Made by a program: the position numbers and the translations under genes. The notes beneath the pieces were generated by a model. The model saw nothing but the letters and a program-made list of their open reading frames with translations. It had not been told where the DNA came from and made no database searches. From NCBI RefSeq assembly GCF_949987515.2, contig NC_082702.1:55769600-55833599 (forward strand): a stretch of 64,000 nucleotides of DNA, in the 5' to 3' direction. The stretch is from Delphinus delphis (Eukaryota; Chordata; Mammalia; Artiodactyla; Delphinidae). Of the stretch, positions 21,161-32,099 are shown piece by piece; positions within the stretch are counted from its first letter, which is position 1, and each line of letters opens with the position of its first letter.

Positions 21161-21369
21161 TCACTGGGCTCAAGGAAGGCAAGGTGGGGAAGTGTTACTG
21201 GACAGGAGTCTTTGGGGCTGCCAGGAAGCAGGCTTCGTGCAGAGTCACAGAGGTGGGGCTAAAAGGCTGCAGGCTACGAGGCTTGGGGCCCCAGGGCTAT
21301 GCCAGGCGTGCCCTTGACTGCTGGCTCCCTCAGAAGCGATGGTCCAGTTCGCTGCTGGCTTTCCCAGCA

Positions 21370-21625
21370 TGCTACTCAAATTTGGACACGATGGACTGTC
21401 CATCTCCCCCCTGGCTGCCCATCCCGATCCACACAAACCCCACCTCTTCCAGGAAGGCCTCTCTGACTGTTCCAGCCCTCGACCCAGAGAAGCCACTGCC
21501 GTCTGTGGAATGTTGGTGACAGGCGCCACCAGGAGGACATGGTCCAGAGCTGAAAGGATACACAGCTCCTATATCATCCCTTCCAGGCTCCACCCCAGGA
21601 TCCCCCGGGCTCTGTGTGGGGAACA
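21370..21625 (+). mobile_element. L2-like fragment
   Basis: 'cccacctcttccaggaaggc' and 'ctctctgactgttccagccc' are typical of L2 3' sequence; the rest is decayed. Confidence 0.45.
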
Positions 21626-21629
21626 GACA

Positions 21630-22280
21630 AAGGGGGGCAAGGATGGAGCATTGAGACCATTGGAAAGTTGTTGCAAGAATCAAGACAGGACTTCCCTGGT
21701 GGCGCAGTGGTTAAGAATCTGCCCGCCAGTGCAGGGGACACGGGATCGAGCCCTGGTCCGGGAAGATCCCACATGCCGTGGAGCAACTAAGCCTGTGCGC
21801 CACAACTACTGAGCCAGCACGCCGTGTTCCACAACGAGAGAAGCCACAGCAATGAGAAGCCCGTGCACCGCAACAAAGACCCAACACAGCCAAAAATAAA
21901 TAAATAAATACATAAATTTAAAAAAAGAAAAAGAATCAAGGCGAAGACATGATGGCTTCTGGGCCCAGGGTGGTGCTTTGGAGGGAGTGATTGGATTCAG
22001 GGTACATTTGGAACGCAGAGCTGTCAGGATTTGCTGCTGGTGGATCGGAGGTGGGAGAGGAGAGAAAGAGGACTCAAGATCATCTCCAAGTTTCTGACTC
22101 GAGGAACTGCAAGGCTGGCGTTGCCAGGAGGAGCGGGTTTGGGGAGAGGAGCCGGAGCTCCGTTCCGGCCACGTTAAGAGATGCTGTTAGACGCCCAAGT
22201 GGAGCTCCAGTTGGCAGTTGGATATTTGAGTCTGGAGCTACGATCACAGCACCCTTGGTGCACAGATGGTGTGTGAAGCT
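21630..22280 (-). mobile_element. old L2-like antisense repeat, split by a SINE
   Basis: Left of the SINE: 'tggaaagttgttgcaagaat'. Right of it: 'aggcgaagacatgatggctt', 'ctgtcaggatttgctgctgg', 'ctcaagatcatctccaagtt', 'cccaagtggagctccagttg' and 'ggcagttggatatttgagtc'. The parts join without a gap once the SINE and one target duplication are removed. Assignment to L2 is from recall. Confidence 0.6.
21688..21930 (+). mobile_element. CHR-1-like tRNA-derived SINE
   Basis: Begins 'ggacttccctggtggcgcag' with the tRNA-like head and has the longer CHR-1 type body ('cgagagaagccacagcaatg', 'cccaacacagccaaaaataa') and a TAAA-rich tail. A 10-bp duplication AAGAATCAAG lies at 21675-21684 and 21931-21940. 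Different subfamily from the GCGGTACGCGGG copies. Confidence 0.95.
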
Positions 22281-22487
22281 GGGTGCCTGGGGGAGGCACC
22301 TTGGGAAGGAGTGGGGGTCCTGGGGCGTGATGACAGCTGGGGGGTGCTGGGTTGGTCACTGCAGGGACAGCAGCAAGGGTGCAGGGCCCTGCCCTAATAG
22401 AGGGCGCTGTGGACCACATCAGGGACCCTGTCTAGAGTTGGGGGGGCAGAGTTTAAGAATGCACCAGCCTTTCCCTTGCCTTGGTGC

Positions 22488-22625
22488 ACGGCTTCTCAGC
22501 CTTGAGCGCTTGTTCACATCATCTGGGGAAATTCTGAAACACCTCTGAGGCCCGGGCCCCAGCCCCAGAGATCTTGATGGAAACGGCTGGGTGGGGCTCC
22601 TGCAGGGGGAGTTTTGAGACCTCCT
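22488..22625 (+). mobile_element. MER5A MITE fragment
   Basis: 'gcttctcagccttgagcgct', 'tcacatcatctggggaaatt' and 'ccccagccccagagatcttg' match MER5A's left two thirds. Confidence 0.65.
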
Positions 22626-22744
22626 GTGTGATCGCTGTGTGTACTGGGGGCTGAGCCGCTGCTCTGGGAGGGCCAGAGTCGTGGGGTGCTGGGCCAGAGT
22701 CTTAGCCCCAGAAAGGCCCAGACCCAGCTGGGACTGTTCAGTCA

Positions 22745-23190
22745 CTCTTTCTGTCACGGGTCTGTGAAGTGCCCAGAGTCTGTGTTAGGGGCTGGGTTGC
22801 TGACCTGAATAAGACGAACCCCCTGCCTTCCTAGTGTCTAAAGGAGTCCAACAGTTACCTCGGCAGATACTGAACAGCGTGCTTGTCACAGTGACTGGAA
22901 TAAGCACAAAGAGCAGGGAGCCCCACCCGAAATCAGGGAGGGCTTCCTGAGGGTGGTGATGCTTGAGCTGGGCTGTGAAGGCAAAGGAAGTTCCCTCCAT
23001 AGAAAACTGGAGAAGGGCATTCCAGACAGAGGGAATGGCGTGGGGAAAAGCTTGGAGCCCGAGGCAGCACGAACAGGGGGCCGTGGGGGCAGAGCTCCAC
23101 GTGACTGAGATGGAGGATGAGGTGCCGCTGTCGGGACACAGACAAAGCCCTGGGGAGCAGCAGGGGACAGGTCAGCTTGGGCGCTAAGGT
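22745..23190 (-). mobile_element. L2 LINE fragment (inverted)
   Basis: 'tgctgacctgaataagacga', 'gagggcttcctgagggtggt', 'gagctgggctgtgaaggcaa' and 'ggcattccagacagagggaa' are the antisense of L2 3' sequence, in order. Confidence 0.75.
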
Positions 23191-23234
23191 GGGGAGGCCG
23201 GCTTGGGGCCTGAGTTATTGCTGAATATGGGGCT

Positions 23235-23570
23235 GTGCTGGGTTGGACGGTGGCCCCCAAAATGCATTGTCCACCTGGAACCTCAGAGTGTGACCTTCAT
23301 TGGAAATAGGGTCTTTGCAGACGTAGTTAAAACGAGGTGATACAGGGCTAGGGCGGAGCTTCAATCCGAAACCTGTGTCCCTATAAGAAGGCCCTGGGGA
23401 AGGGACCATGGCTGGTAGCCACCAGAATCTGGAAGGGGCAGGAAGGATCCTCCCATAGGGCCTCCAGAAAGGTGATCTCAGGCTTGCGGCCTCCAGGACC
23501 ATGGGAGAGTAAATTCCTGGTTTTGTAACTCAGCCCATTTATGGTCCTTTGTTACAGCAGCGGCAGGATT
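23235..23570 (+). mobile_element. MaLR-like LTR repeat (forward)
   Basis: 'tggcccccaaaatgcattgt', 'cacctggaacctcagagtgt', 'ggaaatagggtctttgcaga', 'cctataagaaggccctgggg' and the end 'cctttgttacagcagcggca' make this the forward counterpart of the inverted copies. Confidence 0.75.
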
Positions 23571-23574
23571 CTCA

Positions 23575-23980
23575 CCTCATTTCATCCTCCCCCCTCAATT
23601 CACCTCAAAGGAAAGCAGGGAGAGGCCTCAGAGACCCAGGCGGTTCCAGGGCTGAGGCTCTGCACCTGTGCTCTCTGGTCCCACCCAGGCCCGCCTGCCC
23701 TCTGGGTCCCCACCAGTCACGCCTCCTATTGATGGCCGATTGGCTCCCGTGGTGACAGTGAGCCCCCAGTGGCCCAGTACACCCTGTCCCCCGAGGCTCA
23801 GGTGTCTGTTCGCCCGTGATCAGGCGGGTGGCTTCCTGACGACCTTTGCGGGGGGGAGAGGGTTAGGGCCTCCCAGCGGGGCCCCCGGAGAGGGTGGGGA
23901 CTCCCAGGCTGGAACTCCTGGGCTGCAGTGTCAAGGGCTTCCATGAGGGGGTGCCACTCAGATGCCGCCCGCCCTGCAGG
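23575..23980. other. unassigned noncoding DNA
   Basis: Nothing recognised. Confidence 0.4.
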
Positions 23981-23984
23981 GAGC

Positions 23985-24150
23985 ATTCTGGGAGCACCTG
24001 CTGCCTCCTGCCCTGGCTGTGTCACCTGACCCTCTGGCCTCAGTTTCCTCCTCTGTCCAATAGGAATAAGAGCGTGCCTACCTCAGGGGCCCCTCGGGAG
24101 GATTAGAGAGCCGTCTGCGGTGTTCAGGACTGCCCAGCAGGCAGTGAGCA
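23985..24150 (+). mobile_element. MIR SINE
   Basis: 'tggctgtgtcacctgaccct', 'ctcagtttcctcctctgtcc', 'aataggaataagagcgtgcc' and a 'cagcaggcagtgagcactat' end. Confidence 0.8.
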
Positions 24151-24384
24151 CTATAGAAGAGAAGCCAGGCAGAGGGAAGGCGGGCGGAGGCCCTGGTCTC
24201 TCCTGAGTGAGGTCCCCCAGCGGCCTGGACCCAGGACGGAGGTGTCTGGGGCTCTCTCTGGCCCTGGCCCTAGATCGTGGGAGGATGGGGGCCTGGGGCA
24301 TCCTGCCAGGTGCCTGCCACAGGCCCGTCGATTCCCCGGGCCTCTTTCTGTCTCACCAATCCCACGAACGAGCACTGCAAGCAG

Positions 24385-24575
24385 GACATCGACTCCACCC
24401 CCTTGTTCAGTGAGGAGCAAGCCCAGGCACAGAGAGGGGCAGAGCCTGGCCCGCGGATGCATAGCTGGCCCGCCGATACCCCCTTGTAGTATCTCATTTA
24501 ATCCTCACCTGTGACGTGGTGATGTATGACCCTCCCTGCAGTACAGCCGATGAGCCTGAGCCCAAGGGGGCTCCC
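24385..24575 (-). mobile_element. two inverted MIR fragments
   Basis: One at about 24385-24470 ('aggcacagagaggggcagag'), one at about 24485-24575 ('gtatctcatttaatcctcac', 'cgatgagcctgagccc'). They may be one copy with an internal rearrangement. Confidence 0.55.
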
Positions 24576-24770
24576 GGGCCCCGGTCTCCGAGATAGCAGG
24601 ATATAGAGCCGGGCCTCCAACGGCGGCTCCCAGCTAGCTCATCACTTATTCATTCGACAGATGGCTGGACGGTCGCTTTCTGACGGGCAGAGGACAAGGC
24701 AGGTCTCCTAACTGCTGCACTTGTGAACTGTCTCCTGCCGCGTGTGTGTGCGCGTGCTACAACGAGTCAG

Positions 24771-24983
24771 TTTTTTTTGTTTTTTGTTTTTGCGGTACGC
24801 GGGCCTGTCACTGCTGTGGCCTCTCCCGTTGCGGAGCACAGCCTCCAGACGTGCAGGCTCAGCGGCCATGGCTCACGGGCCCAGCCACTCCGCGGCATGT
24901 GGGATCTTCCCGGACCGGGGCACGAACCCGCATCCCCTGCATCGGCAGGCGGACTCTCAACCACTGCGCCACCAGGGAAGCCC
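24771..24983 (-). mobile_element. CHR-type SINE (inverted), full length
   Basis: T-rich tail, GCGGTACGCGGGCC, 'ctcccgttgcggagcacag', ending 'gcgccaccagggaagcccc'. I could not find a confident target duplication. Confidence 0.95.
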
Positions 24984-25139
24984 CGTCGTTCATTTCTGAG
25001 GGGATGACCTAGTGCGGGGAAGCTGGGCCTGGAACCCAGGCAGCCCATCTGTGGACCCCTGCGCCCAGCTGTCCCCCAGGGTGCATCTGAGGCCCAGGTC
25101 AGCCCACCTAGGCCCCCACCTCCTGCATCTGGGTGTGTG

Positions 25140-25235
25140 ACGCAGCGGCAGCTTCTTCTAATGGGCTAAGTGACTTTGCTGCAGACACCATCGCGTTTAC
25201 ATTATCGGCATGAATAAAAGATGAATTCCGCTGGG
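25140..25235. other. short conserved-looking element candidate
   Basis: 'cgcgtttacattatcggcat' and 'gaataaaagatgaattccg' in a repeat-free AT-richer stretch. Confidence 0.3.
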
Positions 25236-25424
25236 GTGGTTGTCAGAGTCCTCTCACGTGCACACAGGCTCCGGGCAAGACTGACAGTAAGAGGCTTTCG
25301 GGAAGGAGCTGGGGTGTCCCCACAGAGCCACTAAATGAGGTATGTCGCCTCCCCCTCCCCCGCCCAGGAGGTCTGGAGGCCGTGCGGGAAGGCAGAACAG
25401 GAAGAGCACTGAGCTGGGAGTCCA

Positions 25425-25790
25425 GGCCACCACGCAGACGTTTGCTGAGCTGCCACTCTGTGCCTGGCGCTCTTCTAGCCGAGAACGGGGCAGACAAAGT
25501 TCATGCCCTCACGAAGGGGCATGGATAAAAAATAAACCTGTGCTCTAATGAATACAGGATACCAGGCCAGGTGTGATAAGTTCTATGGAAACAGTCAAGC
25601 GGGGAAGGGGAGGAAAGGGACAGGCAGGAGCTGTCGTTGCGGGTGAGGAAGAAGAGTGTCCTAGGCAGGTGCAAAGGCCCTGAGGTGGCTGTGTGCTTGG
25701 GTGCATTTGAGGCTGGAGCTGGGGAGTAAGGGGAGTGGGACTGGTCATGCAGGGCCTCAGAGGCCCCTCAGGGCTCTGGCTCCTTTGCTG
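25425..25790 (-). mobile_element. L2 LINE fragment (inverted)
   Basis: 'tttgctgagctgccactctg', 'tgcctggcgctcttctagcc', 'gatgataagttctatgg'-like text at 25570-25590, and 'ggtgcaaaggccctgaggtg': the usual antisense L2 order. Confidence 0.75.
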
Positions 25791-25799
25791 AGTGGGGAG

Positions 25800-27085
25800 G
25801 GAAGGAACCTTTAGGTTCCCCCGTGGCTGGAGCGCAGCTACTCTGGGGTTGGGCTCGGTGCACTGTGGCAAACAGGCTTTGGAGGAGGGGCTGCTGGAGC
25901 CCACAGGCTGCCTGTTAACCAGGCCTGGCCGCTCTGGGCTCCAGCGGGACAGGGCAGGGCACCCCGCTCACCAGCTCCGCTGCTTTATCTTGGCAACAGA
26001 TTGCACAAACCCCTGAGCTAATATTGAACTTGCCTGGATTTTAAATAGCAGCTTTCAACATCACTGCTCTCAGCCCCTGGCCCTCTGATCCCTGCCCGAG
26101 GGGGGCATTCAGGTGCGGCTGGCCCCAGGCGCCACCTGGGCAAACACCACAGAGGGCAAGGGGGGGGAAGCCAGTTACCCAGGAACCAGAATCCTAATAA
26201 TCTGACCCACCCCTGAGGGCAGGTGTACGTTTGGGCTGGAAATAGCCAGAAGGAACCCTCCTCTGGAGAAAGAGGCAAACGTCCCAGCCTGTCTGGGGAT
26301 GCATTTCCAGCCCTGCATGGACATCCTCCCTGATGCAGAACCAGCCTTTTGTCCTCCTGTACTCCCCAATGCTGGGGTCAGGCCCCTTGGCGGGGTACCC
26401 AGCCGGCCCCCACCAATGCCCAGAGGCTGCAGGCCTGGGCCGCTGCTCCTGGAGTGCGATCGCCTTCTGCTGAGCCTTAGACGCCTGGGAGCACTTCTGA
26501 AATCACCCAGAGTCCAACCTGCCAGGGTTCCCATTTACCGGGTCCGGAGTGGCCGGGCCTCCGCACACATTCATGGGGGCTGCTGGGCCCTTAACGCTAC
26601 ATGTCCTGAGCCGCGGGTTCTGCGATGGGCTGGGGGTTGAGAGGGGCTTGGACCAAAGAAAAAGTAGATCTTAGCAGGGGTCAGGGAAGGCTGGGGCAAC
26701 ATCCTTCCTCCACCAAGCCGTGGTGAGAGTGTGCAACTGTCTGTCCATCTGTCTGTCCTCACCCAACCCTCACTGCTCCAGCTCGTCCCCCTGTCTGCAG
26801 AGCTCTCTGCCAGGTGCCTGCTTCCCGGCCCGGCTCACAGCCCCAGCATCATCAGATTTCTTTAGGGGAGCCCCTGCGCCCTTCGTTGGGGTGTCAGTTC
26901 TGGCTCCGGCTCCCTGCCTGGGGGACTGACCTGAGGACACTTCCAGAGCCAAGCTTCCTGCTCTAATCTCAGTCCAGGCTGAGAGGATGGAGCCCCCTGC
27001 CCAGCGCCCCACACCTCGGGCGCCTTATTTGTTCAAAGAATATTCTGGGGTCTCCTGAAGGAGCCAGAAAGGCAGCTCTCGTCTC
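25800..27085. other. unassigned noncoding DNA
   Basis: No gene or named repeat found across about 1.3 kb. A small AT-rich stretch sits at 26005-26060. Confidence 0.4.
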
Positions 27086-27087
27086 CC

Positions 27088-27185
27088 TAATAAGCACGGT
27101 CCCCGTTCATCCGTTCACTCACTCATTCATTCACTTGTTCACGGACGGCTTCTCAAGCTCCTCTGTGTGTTCTTGGCGTGGGGGT
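27088..27185 (-). mobile_element. L2 3' tail fragment (inverted)
   Basis: 'ctcactcattcattcacttg' with following 'cttctcaagctcctctgtgt' is an inverted L2 tail with its ATTC tandem. Confidence 0.5.
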
Positions 27186-27189
27186 GGGG

Positions 27190-27585
27190 CCAGAGGACCC
27201 AAGACCCCTGACCTCACAGGGCGGGGGCCGAGTGTTCTTGGGGGAAGTGGAGCTTGCGATGCGCCACCAGGGTCAATGTTCAAGATGTTTCACCTGTTCT
27301 GCCGCCAGCCCGCCTTTCATTATGGGTCATGGGGAGACCGGCGGTTTCCTGGCGAGAGGCCAGGCCTTCTGGAAGCAGCTTGCCGGGACCTGGGGCCACA
27401 GGGTGGAAGTTTGTCAATATTTTAACAACTGGCCCAGCTGGCCTAGTTGCTACAAGCCGCACAGTGACCCAGTGGCCAGTGGGATCCACTTGTGTCATGT
27501 GGTCCAGCCCCTGCCCACCTCTGCCAATCCGGGAGGCTGGCCCTTGGGGGGCCCGGCCCACCACTCCGCCTCCCCCCTTCTCCCT
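27190..27585. other. unassigned GC-rich DNA
   Basis: Nothing recognised; overlapping plus-strand frames of 96-171 codons have no domain. Confidence 0.4.
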
Positions 27586-27589
27586 TCTC

Positions 27590-27935
27590 TCCCAGCCTCC
27601 AGGATCTTGCTTAAATACTTTAAAACAATCTAAAAGTAATTATCACGAACAGGCTGCTTGGGAACACCTGCTCCACCCGTCCCTTGGAATAGCTAATGTG
27701 TCTCAGGGAGCACTGACAGGCGCTGGGCTCCTCGCGTGTCCCGAGTTGCCAGATGCTCCCGCGCCGTGATGCCCCCCTCGCCCCCCCGCCGCGTGGCACA
27801 GGGAGGCCGCCGAGTCCATGTTTCCAGCGTTTCCCGCGCAGCTGTCACTGACGGCGATCAGTAGGAAAATCATCACCCCACGAAGCCATACATATGGGAC
27901 ATCATATTTGCGGAATATTTATTTTAACACGTGTC
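27590..27935. other. two conserved-looking AT-rich stretches
   Basis: 27600-27680 ('aaacaatctaaaagtaatta') and 27840-27935 ('gtaggaaaatcatcacccca', 'ggaatatttattttaacacg') flank a CpG-containing stretch. No repeat signature. Candidate regulatory DNA. Confidence 0.3.
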
Positions 27936-28189
27936 AGGGCCTCCTCGGGTTGTAGGCAGAGCCTCTCTGCCTCATGTACAGGCAGCTGGAGCGGGGCCTT
28001 CTTCCCGGAGGACAGCAGGGGAGGCGGAGAGCCGGCCAGGCAGCACACACCAGGGGCGCTGGGCTGTGCTCAGGGACCCCATCCTCGAGCCCAGGGCTCT
28101 GGTCTGCCCTCCCTCAGTGCTCTGGGTTGGGGGATCGGCAGTGCCCCACGACCCTGGCTGCTCCCACGTTGTCCCAGCTGTCTAACAGC

Positions 28190-28640
28190 TGTCCTGTTGT
28201 CTCAGTTGGGGGCCAGCCAGAAAGCAGAAACCACCCGAGGTATTTCAGCAGAGAGAATTTAATGCAGGGCATTGGTGAAACAGGTGTTGGAGGACCGAAA
28301 AGGCAGAAGTGGGACACGTGGGTAACAGAGGGGTCTTACCAGCTGGAAGCAGTACACCCCCTAGGGCCAAGGAAGAGGTTGGGGCTGCTGAAAGGCAGAA
28401 GGTTGACAGAGGAGGGACCCTCGGAGCTGGGAGCCAGGTCTTGGAGGAGGGGGCGAGGCTGGCCTGGTGCTGGACGTGTGGGGAGAAAACAGCAGCTGGA
28501 GAAAAGAATCACCGGGGTGTCGCTCACGAGACAAAGCAGATCTCATGGTGGCAAAGGGGCGTGGGATCCTCCTGCTGGGGGACAGGGCTGCGAGGACAAA
28601 GGGGCAGGAAAAAGATGCTGTCGCCCATACACTGCCACCC
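28190..28640 (-). mobile_element. ancient LINE-type repeat (L1M-like), inverted
   Basis: 'cagaaagcagaaaccacccg', 'cagcagagagaatttaatgc' and 'agggcattggtgaaacaggt' match a mammal-wide repeat I associate with L1M 3' ends. Family uncertain. Confidence 0.5.
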
Positions 28641-28759
28641 CTACCTCACCCTCCAAGGCCAGCCTCCCCTTCCTGCCCTCCTAAAATCACTCCAACCCCC
28701 GCTGATCGAGCCGTGCTGGGCAACCTTGTCTCCCTGGCCTCTCAGTGCGAGGAAGGGGC

Positions 28760-29050
28760 AACTCTGTTCCCAAATTACAGGTGGGGAGATCTGAGGCTGA
28801 GCAGTGAAGTAACTTTTACCTTGGCCAAGAAGAGGCAGGTAGGAATCTGAACTTCCTATTTTGCAACCTCCTCAGGCGAATATCTTACAGATAATATCGT
28901 ACAGATATCTTATAGATATATCCCTTCTTATAGCTAGGAACACTCGACAGGTGGGGTTACCTGCCCACAGTTGCTCAGCTGGTCAGTGGCAGGGCCGGGA
29001 TTCAAGCTTCGGACGGTCCCGCTCCACAGTCTGCACTTTTCGTCACCACT
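28760..29050 (-). mobile_element. two inverted MIR fragments
   Basis: 28760-28860 ('caaattacaggtggggagat') and 28925-29050 ('ctcagctggtcagtggcagg', 'gccgggattcaagcttcgga'). The second is the better preserved. Confidence 0.65.
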
Positions 29051-29069
29051 CCCTAGGAATGTGTTGGAA

Positions 29070-29170
29070 ATGGGTGGATGGATGGATGGCTGGAAGAGTG
29101 ATGGATGGATGGAGGATGGATGGGAGAAAGGATAGATGGATGGAGGGATGGATAGATGGATGGATGAACA
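29070..29170 (+). repeat. (GGAT)n tetranucleotide array
   Basis: About 100 bp of GGAT/AGAT units with AGTGAT and GGAG interruptions. Confidence 0.95.
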
Positions 29171-29344
29171 AACAACAGAAGAATGTCCCCTTGGCGAGAG
29201 GCATTTGCAGTCAGTGGAACCGTGCTGAATTAACCCTGGCTTTAGCCCACTTCTGTTGGCTCAAAGGTCCTAATCTTTTGTTTTCTAGTGAGAAGTGCTT
29301 GAAGCGGAGACTGGGGAGGGCAGGACAGAACGTGGGCCGCGGTG

Positions 29345-29470
29345 GGTCCCCCAGACCGTGGTTTGAATTCCAGCTGCTCCCCTTAGTATTGAGTGACTTT
29401 GGAGCGTCAGTTTCCTCACCTGGGAGATGGAGCCATGAGACTGTCTACCCCATCTCCCCTCACCTATGAC
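29345..29470 (+). mobile_element. MIR SINE fragment
   Basis: 'ccgtggtttgaattccagct', 'gagtgactttggagcgtcag' and 'tttcctcacctgggagatgg'. Confidence 0.7.
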
Positions 29471-29577
29471 CTTGCAGCAGGGACGGCTCAGCACGTGCCG
29501 TCTCTGTGTACACACGTCATTTACCCGCAGCTCTAAGCCCACGCCTACACAGGATGCACGAGTACACACACAGACGC

Positions 29578-29591
29578 ACCCCCCCCCCCAA
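29578..29591. repeat. poly-C run
   Basis: A run of 12 or more C interrupted once, following a CACACAGACG stretch. Confidence 0.8.
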
Positions 29592-29984
29592 CGCGCTGCA
29601 TAACTTCTGAAAACACACATGGGAGCAGCAGACACTCGTGGGCACCCATGTTCCTGCAACACACACCCTCAGATGGAACGGGAAAAGTCACACTCATGGA
29701 AACACAGCACAGGACTCCTGCCCAGAACACACATCTGGGGCACCCCCAGAGGACGCCCCGCAGAGCCAGACGCCTGCTGTCTCGCGCTGTCACGGGCATG
29801 TGTGCGGCAGACCCAGGGCACAGGGAGCTCCCGAAGGGACAGCGCCGCACCGCTGCGCAGAAATAGTCCTCCCAGAAAGCTGCGTGCACAGGGCGCCGAG
29901 GACCCTGTGTGGACCCCGAGGGGCTCTGGTGGCAGTGGGCGGGCACGGGGCAGCTCGCTCCAGATCTGCTAATGAGGCGTTGTC

Positions 29985-30490
29985 TCGTCCCTCCTTGCTC
30001 AGAACCTTCCATGGCTCCCCTGTCCCTGGGGCAAAGCCAGAGTCCTTGCTCTGGCCTCCAGGCCTGGGGTGGTCTGACCCACACCCCCAGCCGCATTATC
30101 CCCGTCCTGTCTCCCACTCTCTCCAGCTCCACTGGCCTCCTCCCTGACTCTCAGACGTGCCCCCAGGGCCTTTGCACCTGCTGCTTGCACTGCCTCTTCC
30201 CACTCACACGCATCTGCATGATTCTAGCCACTCTTCCTTTCACAGCAGGGCCTCTGTGAGGCCTCCCTCCCTCCCTCCTTCTCTCCCTCGGGGCTCTCAA
30301 TCCACCTACTCTGCTGTTCTTCTCCAGAGCTCATCATCGCAGCTGACGCACACACGGATGTGTGTATTTACTTATTATCTGACTCCCTGCTGGACTGCCA
30401 GCTCCACCGGGGACTTGTTCCACGCAGGCGCTATTCCCAAGGCTGCGAACGGGGCCGACACATGGCAGGTGCATGGCGTAAACTGTGCAG
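29985..30490 (+). mobile_element. L2 LINE 3' end, long copy
   Basis: 'gaaccttccatggctcccct', 'gggcaaagccagagtccttg', 'ccagggcctttgcacctgct', 'tgactccctgctggactgcc' and 'gacacatggcaggtgcat'. A CCCTCCCTCCCT stretch sits within it at about 30265-30290. Confidence 0.8.
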
Positions 30491-30594
30491 TGAGCGAATG
30501 TCGGTGGATTTCATGCCCTCTTCTGTCTTCATTTCCCGGTCCTCCACGCACAGATTCAGGGCTTAGCCTGAGCCCAGCTCCGTGACAGCTGCAG

Positions 30595-30755
30595 GGCAGG
30601 ATCCTAAGAACATCTAGCGCTTTCTGAGCACTCACCACGTGCCAGGTGCTGAAGTAGGAGCATCACGTGTTAACTCGTTTAATTTCACAACCTTGTAGTC
30701 CATGAAACCCATTTTGCAGATGAGGAAACAGGCACAGACTTACTCTGAAGGATAA
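30595..30755 (-). mobile_element. MIR SINE (inverted)
   Basis: 'gagcactcaccacgtgccag', 'tgttaactcgtttaatttca', 'cccattttgcagatgaggaa'. Confidence 0.8.
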
Positions 30756-30849
30756 AATCTAGCCCCTCATGGTCATTTTCAGCAATAGGCACATGAAAAA
30801 AAGATGAACCATGATCATCAATGATGATAATTGTCCGGACACAGGGCGT

Positions 30850-30970
30850 GCCTCCTGTGTGGAAATCATCCCCAGTTCACAGATGGGGGGAGAAGACCCC
30901 ACAGAGAGGTCAAGCAACCTGCCTGACGTCACCCAGCTCGGCAGGACCAGCTTGGCAGACCCCGAGAGGG
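30850..30970 (-). mobile_element. MIR SINE fragment (inverted)
   Basis: 'ccagttcacagatgggggga', 'acagagaggtcaagcaacct', 'gacgtcacccagctcggcag'. Confidence 0.7.
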
Positions 30971-31274
30971 ATACAGGTGGAAACTGCACTGGGAGAGCCG
31001 AGGACATTGGGCATGATTTCTAACCGCCACCTGCACCCCCTGAGATTCTCCTGTGCAGCTAAGGGTTGGAAATCCCGGCCTCGAGGGCCAGAGTCCTTAT
31101 GGCCAGCGAGCAAAGCCTACAGGCTTGGGGCCGCGGGGGCATTCGTGTGCAGAGTCTCTGTGTCTGCGCGACAGAGGTGGCCGCGTGAAGCTCGCACGGG
31201 AACCAGAGGACGCGGGTAGCCGCCCGGGTGTGCTTGGAGGGGTCTTTGCAGGGGCGGGGGGCTTGCTCTGCCTC

Positions 31275-31430
31275 AGCTGATTGTTGCTGTACGATGGCGT
31301 ATGGCAAAATCTTTGTATTTTTCAAGAGAAGCCAGAAGTCCAGGTTTTTCTGTCAAATCTGATTTTTAAATGTTGGCAACTGACGCGAATATACAATTCC
31401 TACGTTCCCGCAGGGCAGAAAACCACACAA
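31275..31430. other. conserved-looking stretch
   Basis: AT-rich, repeat-free ('tcaaatctgatttttaaatg', 'gcgaatatacaattcctacg'). Candidate only. Confidence 0.3.
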
Positions 31431-31729
31431 CACCCCAGCCGCGTTGCCAGGCCCTGTTGGTAGAGTGTGCTTCTCTGATCCAAGCACCCGCTGGCCCCTG
31501 ATCTGATCCTCTGGGGGGTCAGGACTGGAAACCGGCCTCCGGGGGTGGATGTGGCGTCGTTCTCGTGGTCGCTCCTTGACACTCGGCCAAGCCCGCCTCC
31601 TTCCATCCCAGAGTGGCCCTGCCTTCCCGCCTGGGCAGGAGCGGGGACCCTGACACCCTAGGCACCCAGAGCACAGAGGGTGTCTGGGCCCCCTCGACCC
31701 CCAGCCGCCCGTGCAGCCTCTCCTGACAG

Positions 31730-32095
31730 CTTTATCAAGCCTCCAGCCTTCCCAATCCCATTGTTCCTGACATCTGTTTCGGTAAGTGATTAATTGCAAT
31801 TAGCGAGCGGTTTGAAAGCCCTGGAAGAACACTCCGCAGAAAACTCATCAAGATTAATGAGTGGCGGGGCTGTCAGGAGGGGGGCGTCGCTGCCACGCCA
31901 CCACAGTGGGACCCAGCGGAGTCATTGTCGCCTGCACAGGTGCTGGGAAGCGAATTGGAGGCGACACCCTCGCTCCACGCCCCTCAATTTGCCCAGAAAC
32001 CGTCCTCCCCCATAAACTAGCACTAGATGATTTCTCATCAAAATGCATGAATTACCCACTAATAGGCTATTAATAAAACCCTTAGAGGGTCATAA
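31730..32095. promoter_or_regulatory. candidate enhancer with homeodomain dimer palindrome
   Basis: Repeat-free AT-rich blocks at 31780-31865 and 32010-32095 with many TAAT cores. The perfect 12-bp palindrome TAATTGCAATTA (31791-31802) is a P4-type site (TAAT, 4-bp spacer, ATTA) known to bind paired-class homeodomain dimers. Further cores: 'agattaatgagtggcg' and 'cccactaataggctattaat'. Function is inferred from the motif density. Confidence 0.45.
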
Positions 32096-32099
32096 GATG

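Noticed and set aside
24723..25048. Recurrent open frames reading SxxGxAAMAHGPSRS-like peptides here and at 5.8, 40.7, 59, 60.5 and 61 kb
   Set aside because: They are translations of CHR SINE copies in several frames, not a protein family.
28190..28640. Possible pseudogene from a 236-codon plus-strand frame (27974-28684)
   Set aside because: The region matches an ancient LINE-type repeat, and the frame has no domain.
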